Below are positions 57,521 to 64,000 of a DNA stretch of 64,000 nucleotides, in pieces. The stretch is taken from assembly GCA_010909165.1 (NCBI GenBank), contig MU008185.1, forward strand, positions 682,001 to 746,000, given 5' to 3'. The notes beneath the pieces are model-generated. The model did not search any database and had not been told where the DNA came from. It saw only the letters and a list, made by a program, of their open reading frames with translations. Source of the DNA: Anthoceros angustus (lineage: Eukaryota; Streptophyta; Anthocerotopsida; Anthocerotales; Anthocerotaceae). The position numbers and the translations under genes are program-made. The first letter of the stretch is position 1; the number at the start of each line of letters is the position of its first letter.

Positions 57521-58689
57521 GGTGTGTCACTTACGGCGTGTTTAGGGTCTTCACACCCTCGATTGTTGTGCACAACGACATCGACCGTGTCTGGATTCGA
57601 TGTATAGCGCGAATATAGAAATAGCCGTATGCATTCCCTTCGATGCTGCTGCAGAGATGGTCGCCCATGTTCATTCACTTTTGTTTAACAAATGGCACGC
57701 ACTAACAACATGGGCATCATTTCCATTGAAAACAATAGTCTACCTGTAGGTCGAACCCTTCATCTACCACTGTGGGCCGCTAAAAGATATAAAATTCTCT
57801 ACGACACCCTAATTGTGTGCCCTCTTTTGCAGGGTATGCTTAAATACGCATTTCAATGCCCATCGAAAACCCCGTTTCGCGTATATTCACGTCAAAAGCC
57901 GCTTGATGTATATTCAGCCGCTTCAAATATTATGCTGTTATCTTCCCTGTTCCACTCGTCCTAGGGACCCTTGCTTGCTAGATGTTGACTTTCTTGGTCG
58001 ACCTGTAAAGCTGCCTTTATCTCCTGAGTCCAATCTTAAGCGATATAGAATTGTCCATGTATGGTGCATGTGATTCTACTAAGAGCGTCTGCCACTCAAT
58101 TGTCCTTACTTGCCTTATGCTTGACAATGAAATGAAGCTGCTGGAAGAAGTCCAACCATCCCGTCAGTTTCTTGGATAACAGGGGTTGGATCTGTAAATA
58201 ACATTAGGGACTATGACCAGTTTCCAGCTCAAAAGTAGTGCCTTCCAAGTAACATCGCCAGTCAGAACCTGCCCCAGGGCCTCTTTTTCATGTGTAGAGC
58301 AGCTCAACTCAGCTGCTTTCAATTTTTTGCTAAAATATGCTACGGGCTATAGTCTCCGACCTTGGTCTTGCTGCAAATCCACGCCTACCGCAAAATCAGA
58401 TGCATCTGTAGCAACAACAAAAGGCAGCTCTAACTGGGGGTGAGCCAGGACAGGTGCTTCCTGTAGTCTTGCTTCAAGTGTGTCAAAACACTTTGGCATT
58501 TATCTCCCTTCAGCAAGTTGGTCAGGGGTACAATCATCTCAGCAAATGCTGAGATGAACCGTATGTAATAAGAAGCAAGTCCTAAAAAAGATTGCACCTA
58601 GGAGATAATTAGGGTCGTTGGCCATTCTTTAATAGCCCTCACCTTGGCAGGGTCCATCTTCACTCCCTCAGGCCCCATGATATGACCCA

Positions 58690-60889
58690 AGTACTTATGG
58701 GAAATAGTAAACTAGCATTAACCTGCCGGTTATGCCAGTATTAGGGGTAGTTTGGATGGTTCTTAAACTGCTAGGCAGTTATCTCACTATCTTGTATACA
58801 TAGTCACTTTGTTCTCTTTCTTGAGTTAATGCAAGCATCTTTCGATCACCGTGCTCTCTCCAATTTGCTTCCTGGTCCACCGCCTGCAGCAATGTCCCTA
58901 GCCAAAGGAAGCTAGTCCCAAGTTCTTTATGGTATCAGAGATAAGAATGATCTTAGGATGCATTCTGCAGGATCGGACCATGGGATCGGTGAGCGCGCGC
59001 ATCACACTGGATTGAATCGGCGGCAAAATGTCTAGAGGGAAACATGGTGGAGCATACATGTGGCCCTTCTTGTGAGCAGCTTGCGCATGACCTCTCCTTT
59101 GCCCAGTGCGGCGAAAGTGGGCGCCCTATCCCTGCCGCGTCGGATTGATAAGATCACCACCTTACTCAACACCCAGTATCTTCCTGGTGGGATCGCCGGA
59201 GTAGCGAAGAAGTTTCTCTCAGCACAGCAGGCATCAGTGGTTACGGTGGGTGAGACAAGTGAAAGCGAGGCAGTCCTTCAACAACAGCTTGCTTCGCTCC
59301 AGAAGCTTGTGCAGGAACAGGTAGACCTCATCAAGAAATTGTCAAGAAGCATCATGATCCTGGATTGCATCTGCAACGAGTTTGAAAAGAAGACTGACCT
59401 CTGCCTTGCATTAGGCAGTGGGAGCCATCCTCATTGATTTCATCTGTCTGTAAGTCTATATAAGAAGGTTCGGACTCTGATTCAGATGATGGAGTTTACA
59501 ATTTGTCTTTTATGTTTTCCGAGCCTGTAGTCTATTCGAATTTAGAGAAAAGGATAGATCTAATGGTACTGACTACCAATATGGTCTTTGAGACTAACAC
59601 AAATTATGGAGGAGAATGAGATTATGTCTGTGGTTAACAGTATAGACCCAAAGGTAACAGTACCTCCTCGATCAGCTGATGAAATCCTAGCCTAGGAGTA
59701 TACGGACAGAGGGGCTAGATCGATTCTCATATCCTCTCTTGACAGAACGATGTTGTCACATACTATTGGTGCATTCACCTCTTGATGTGTGGAACGTGTT
59801 TAAGCTTATTTATCATGACAATAGCTCAGCATCTTTGGTGCATGCTTTTCGAGACTTTTTCAATTTGAGGATGAAGAAAGGCAAGCCTGTTGAGGCATAT
59901 ATCAACAAGTACCGAACTCATAGAGCCAATCTGGCGTGTTGTGGTACAGTGCTCACTAAGGTGCAAGCTGCAGTCAGTCTGTTGGCTTCTCTCCCAGAGA
60001 GCTATCAACACTTTGTTGGAAGTCAGACCGCCACAATACATGCGTGATTAAAATTTTAAGCTGGCAAGGCAATACCTCATTTGTCTCTTGAAGAAGTTAT
60101 TGGTGCACTTCTGGCTGAGGAACGTGCATACCATTTTCACAAGATACGAGGAACTTCATTAAGCAACTTAAGAGTCCCTTTTGCCTCAAGAGGCCGAGGT
60201 GGATACCGTGGTAGAGGTAGAGGACGTGGATTCCCTACCTCTAGAGTCCAACGACCCAACTCACAGAAGAAGTCTTTTGCATCCAACTAGTGCAAGATTC
60301 CTGGTCATTTCAAAAGAGACTGTTGAAAGAAGAAGGCAGGAGAACCTCGTCGGGAAACTCCCCATTGAAAGCAACATGTTTATCATAAAAGCTAAGTAGC
60401 CCACCATTTTAGCAGTTTGCCTTTCCTCAGCTCAAGTTTCATATGATATCTGGTTTTGGATTCTGGGGCAACTAGACAAATTTGTTTTCATAAGACTTTC
60501 ATTCATTTCATTCCAGCAACTGACAAAGAACAGTTTGTGTTTTTGGGTGATGATCGCGGGCTTTCTATTAAGGGATCTGGATATGTCACAGTTCAAATGC
60601 CGGGGTTAGGTTAACTCACTTTATCTGGTGTCATGTTTGTCCCAGCCATGACCAAGAATCTCATGTCGGTCATGAGCATTGTTAAGTGTGTTTCGACACA
60701 CAAGGGTGTATCATTTCATCTGTAAGTACGTACTGGTTTGAATCTTTTTACTGGCACACCCTTTAACGAGTGGTATCTCTTAGATGTCAGGTCAACACCT
60801 GGTCAGGGAGCATCTGCACATCCCGCACACAATCAGTCACCCAGCTTTGGCACTATCGGCTCAGCCATGTTAACTTCCAGAAACTGTCT
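58690..60889 (+). mobile_element. Ty1-copia remnant, plus strand, truncated at 60889
   Basis: A primer-binding-type site TGGTATCAGAG at about 58931 follows LTR-like sequence. A degenerate gag follows (59739-60047: VWNVFKLIYHDNSSASLVHA, AFRDFFNLRMKKGKPVEAYI), then LEEVIGALLAEERAYH with Gly/Arg repeats, a CKIPGHFKRDC zinc knuckle with adjacent stops (about 60290), a protease part (VMFVPAMTKNLMSVMS) and a GAG-pre-integrase piece (LWHYRLSHVNFQKLS). Coding similarity stops at 60889, where the GC-rich LTR-like repeat begins. Confidence 0.75.
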
Positions 60890-62270
60890 TGTGGCGCGAC
60901 TTTTGCTGACGGCCAGCCGGGCGCGCACAATCCGTGTCGTTGTAGGAAGAGTCCGTTCCCAAGGAATGGTCTCGTGCTTATTCTCACCGAGCTCTACGAC
61001 CTCGCCTCGAACGGGACTTCATCGGGTTGGGTCGGCGGCTCCACAACCCTAAGTGTGTGCCCCTCCACAACTCGTCGGACCGGGCCCCGGACCTTCCCAC
61101 AAACCCCGCGGTTGTCTCGGTTACCTAACAGTTTAACGACGCTGCCCTTCCGCCCATGCATTTCCAGCGCTCAACTCGTCCGCCACAACTCCACCTCAAC
61201 ACACACGCCCCACGACTCTCCCTTATCCATTCCCTCGTAGTCACAACACCAACACGCGATGTATTCACACCGCCTTTGTCCCCTCGCCGCTTCACGTTGC
61301 GGAGAAGTGGCTTCGCACCGCATCCCCACAGCCTCCGCTCCAGCCTCCAAGGATGGCTTCCGCCCAGTCGCCCCAAGCGCCCCTAATCCTCCTCCGCCGC
61401 TTCACGCTCATGGAGAAGTGGCTTCACTGCATCCCCACAGCCTCCGCTCCAGCCTCCAAGGTTAGTCTCGCACCAGAAATCACCCATGAGCACCTCCGAG
61501 CTCGGTCCGATGCGCACCCATCAAGCGTGTTGGCGGGCTCGTCACGAGCTCTAACACATCCCTCTACCACCAATTAATCACCTGCGGTGGCGAGAACTCA
61601 CTCCGCTCCTCGAGCACGGAAGGCAAGAGCACACGGAGCGAAGATGGTACCGGGATAGTCTGCCGTCTTGGGCGGGCCTTCCTATACTCCCATACCCTAA
61701 CCTAACCCGCCTATGTATGTCCTAACTCGCTATGTATGTACCCTAACCACAGGTCGTGTGTAACGGGGCGTAGCTCATCACTGCCGGACTTCTTGCATTG
61801 CTTCCCCAAGCAGTAGATCCATGCGGCGTGCCCAAACTAAACCACCGGCGAGACCACTCGGTCGGACTTGGCGAGACCTCGCCGGACCTCTCAGGCAGAC
61901 CCTCCACCACGGACCTCGCCGGGCAGACCACTCCGTCGGACCTCGCGGGCAGACCACTCCGCCGGACCTCGCCCGGATGACCACTCCGTCAGACCTCGCC
62001 CGGATGACCACTCCGCCGGACTCGCCGGGCAGACCACTCCATCGGACCTCGGGCAGACCTCCATCCGGACCTCGCCCGAACAGACCACTCGTCGGACCTC
62101 GCCGGACGGACCACTCCGTCGGACCTCGCCGGACGGACCACTCCGTCGGACCTCCGAGACGGACCCTCCGTCGGACCTCGGACGGACCACTCGTCGGACC
62201 GCCGACGGACCACTCCGTCGGACCTCGCCGGACGGACCACTCCGTCCTCCAGCGGACAGGGTCTAGGGAT
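60890..62270 (-). repeat. GC-rich LTR-like repeat, copy 1
   Basis: The plus strand begins TGTGGCGCGACTTTT and ends near CTCCAGCGGACA, so the minus strand has TG...CA ends. It contains the 61288/61398 duplication (about 110 bp, CGCTTCACG...GCCTCCGCTCCAGCCTCC) and a minisatellite at 61860-62260. Copy 2 at 62785 follows the same order. The copy interrupts the copia remnant to its left. Confidence 0.7.
61855..62262. repeat. GGACCTCGCCGGACGGACCACTCCGTC-type minisatellite, copy 1
   Basis: About fifteen 24-28-bp units based on GGACCTCGCCGGACGGACCA plus CTCCGTC repeat with small deletions. The long Arg/Thr/Pro- and Gly/Ser/Arg-rich frames across it on both strands are artefacts. Confidence 0.9.
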
Positions 62271-62784
62271 TGCCTTGTAAGTGCAATCGGCCGAAAATGG
62301 CCTTATTGACTAACTCCTCCCTATCCCTCTTAAGACCAGAAAAGCAAAATAAGCCGCCAAAATGCGGACGCCGGTTGGCACTCCACCTACTCCCCTTCTC
62401 ATCTGTTGGCGGCCTCGCCAACACCCAGCAATACTCCGCTCTTTCGTGGACTCTCCCTTCTCCTTTTTACTACCTCCTCGGTGTCGTGAGTCCCGCACAT
62501 TGGGAACCTTTTTGCAAGATTCATCCTCCGTTGAGGATGAGTCGCCCCTCCTCCTCCGAGGTTGATGTGCCGTCCTCCCAGCGCCGTGCCCATCTTCTTT
62601 CTCCCTTTGAGCATCTTTGGGCCTCCCGCTAGATTCGCACCCTCGGCGTCCGGTCTGTGCATCCTCCCTGCCCACTCCACAAAGCCGACCATTACACCCA
62701 TCCACAACCGCAATCGGCGTGATCCTACTCCTACCTACTAACTCAGGCGGTCCACAAGCAATACCATTCCCGGCAGCGCCAAAA
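62271..62784 (-). mobile_element. Short internal domain with PBS-like site between the LTR-like repeats
   Basis: On the minus strand, right after copy 2 ends in CGCGCCACA, comes TTTTGGCGCTGCCGGGAATGG-like sequence (PBS-like part TGGCGCTGCCGGG), resembling the TGGCGCCGTTGCCGGGGA primer site of many plant gypsy elements. The roughly 510-bp interior lacks RT or integrase. Two LTR-like repeats around a tiny interior fit a TRIM/LARD-type non-autonomous element on the minus strand. Confidence 0.5.
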
Positions 62785-64000
62785 TGTGGCGCGACTTTTC
62801 TTGCCTGACGTAGCGCGCACAATCCGTGTCGTTGTAGGAAGGAGTCCGTTCCCAAGGGAATGGTCTCGTGCTTATGCACTGAGCTCTGACCTCTCGCTGA
62901 GCGGACTTCATCGAGTTGGGTCGGCGGCTCCACAACCTAAGTGTGTGCCCCTCCACAACTCGTCGATGGTAGCCGGACCTTCCCACAAACCCGCGGTTGT
63001 CTCGGTACTAAGAGCAGGTTTAACGCGTTCGCCGTCGATCTACGTACTCTAGCGCCCGGCGCTCCTCAACTCGTCCGCCACAACTCCACCTCAACACACA
63101 CGCCGTAACCCTTCTCCCTTATCCATTCCCGGCTCGTAGTCACAACACCAACACGATGTATTCACACCGGGCCGCCTTTGCCTCCGGTGCTTCACGTTGC
63201 GGAGTAACCTTGGCGACTGCATCCCCGACCTCCGTTCCAATGACCTCAAGGATGGCTTCCGCCCGGTGTGCCGCCCCTAATCCCCTCCGGGCTTCCGTCC
63301 TGCGGAGAAGTGGCTTCGCACTGCATCCCCGACCTCCGTTCAGCCTCCAAGGTTAGTCTCGCGAGAAATCACCCATGAGCACCTCCGAGCTCGGTCCGAC
63401 CCGGTCTGCACCCATCAAGCGTGTTGGCGGGCTCGTCACCGAGCTCTAAACACATCCCTCTACCACCAATTAATCACCTGCGGTGGCGAGAACTCACTCC
63501 GCTCCCGAGCACGGAAGGCAAACACGGAGGCGCGAAGATGGTACCGGGATAGTCTGCCGTCTTGGGCGCCGCCTTCCTATACTCCCATACCCTAACCTAA
63601 CCGCCTATGTATGTATCCTAACTGCTATGTATGTACCCTAACCACAGGTCGTGGTAACCACGGACGTAGCTCATCAACTGCGGACTTCTTGCACGGTACT
63701 TCCAAGTAGATCCATGCGATGCCCACCAAACTAAACCACCGGCGAACCACTCGGTCGGACTTCGCCGGGCAGACCACTCGCCGGACCTCGCCGAGCAGAC
63801 CACTCCACCGGACCTCGCCTCGACGGACCACCTGCCGGACCTCGCCGGACGGACCACCCGCCGGACCTCGGACGGACCACTCCGCGGACCTCGCCCGGAT
63901 GACCACTCCGGACCTCGCCGGACCACTCACGGACCGCCTCGACGGACCACTCCGGACCTCGCCCGACGACCACCTCGGACCTCCCGGACGACCACCCGCC
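62785..64000 (-). repeat. GC-rich LTR-like repeat, copy 2 (runs off the window)
   Basis: It starts TGTGGCGCGACTTTT at 62785 and tracks copy 1 segment by segment: CGTTGTAGGAAG, TCGTCCGCCACAACTCCACC, the 61286-type block, GCGTGTTGGCGGGCTCGTCA, ATGTATGTACCCTAACCACA and the GGACCTCGCC minisatellite from about 63750. The copies differ by many short indels near CCGG/CGG. Confidence 0.7.

Larger units (their letters stand above)
56083..57933. mobile_element. 1.85-kb element with 27-bp perfect TIRs and GGCGCC palindromes
   Basis: The left end, 27 bp starting ATAATATTTGAAGCGGCTGA at 56083, is the exact reverse complement of 57907-57933. The interior has no transposase and instead carries six or seven copies of a 20-bp palindrome and a duplicated block. 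It sits inside a gypsy remnant. No clear target duplication is visible. This looks like a non-autonomous DNA transposon, though a chance arrangement of repeats after rearrangement cannot be excluded. Confidence 0.65.
54930..58720 (-). mobile_element. Second Ty3-gypsy remnant, interrupted by a TIR element
   Basis: Minus-strand fragments in order are RT and RNase H (about 58720-58080: LASYYIRFISAFAEM-like, then AYFSKKLKAAELSCSTHEKE), integrase (56081-55760: WEYVHMDFITGQPIS, LVFIDRFTQMVHLAPMN), integrase tail (about 55750-55660: VEFAINDSRQ) and a chromodomain (about 55140-54938: LRKDYSDSDATWEPHNHL). Stops and frame changes abound. Part of RNase H and the integrase N-terminus is missing where the 1.85-kb element sits. 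Confidence 0.75.

Noticed and set aside
61690-61755. CCCTAACC runs suggesting telomere repeat
   Set aside because: Only a few imperfect copies within the LTR-like repeat; no long (CCCTAAA)n array.
61820-62309. Arg/Thr/Pro-rich 130-160 aa frames
   Set aside because: Translations of the GGACCTCGCC minisatellite in several phases.

Overview
The window is nuclear DNA of a plant, most likely a seed-free land plant such as a moss, hornwort or lycophyte. The host genes have many short spliceosomal introns. One gene is an EPF/EPFL-type peptide, a land-plant family. Several genes look like motile-cilium genes, which fits a plant with swimming sperm. Plant Ty1-copia, Ty3-gypsy and Mutator-like elements fill much of the rest. 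The species cannot be named from sequence alone.

Layout. 0.6-1.4 kb: small secreted cysteine-rich peptide (EPFL-like), plus strand. 1.65-3.64 kb: minus-strand gene with an Elongin-B-like ubiquitin fold and a long KKGKKG tract. 4.40-10.27 kb: a dead Mutator-like element (MULE) with long terminal inverted repeats and a 9-bp target duplication, full of minisatellites. It ends about 160 bp before a mitochondrial-type aldehyde dehydrogenase gene (10.44-13.28 kb). 13.88-19.63 kb: minus-strand chromatin gene with PHD, SWIB, Plus3, GYF and CCCH domains (NERD architecture). 22-33.2 kb: broken Ty3-gypsy element, split by a nested Ty1-copia element (25,514-31,582) with both LTRs and a 5-bp duplication. 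34.77-36.84 kb: two divergent AT-rich genes, an unrecognised 487-aa protein and a small MGCGGS myristoylation-type protein. 38.47-43.55 kb: a 17-exon gene joining an MGCSGS-type N-terminus to four tandem adenylate kinase domains. 45.1-46.5 kb: receptor-like cytoplasmic kinase. 48.3-51.0 kb: twin-CX9C COX23-like gene followed within 81 bp by a DDX49/RH36-type helicase. 52.0-53.8 kb: OPR/old-yellow-enzyme-like gene with an apparent frameshift. 53.81-53.89 kb: tRNA-Thr(AGT). 54.9-60.9 kb: remnants of a second gypsy element, a 1.85-kb palindrome-bearing TIR element and a plus-strand copia. 60.9-64 kb: paired GC-rich long repeats resembling LTRs of a small non-autonomous retroelement.

The genes form no operon-like unit, but a theme recurs. 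The MGC(S/G)GS adenylate kinase gene, its MGCGGS relative and the divergent 487-aa gene lie together, and Lys-rich tails are shared with the ubiquitin-fold gene. I infer a loose cluster of cilium-associated genes. The most unusual findings are the duplicated adenylate kinase repeat structure, the locally flipped pol segments in the gypsy element, the 20-bp GGCGCC palindromes and the intact MULE termini beside the ALDH promoter. All splice models were built by eye from GT/AG sites and reading phase.
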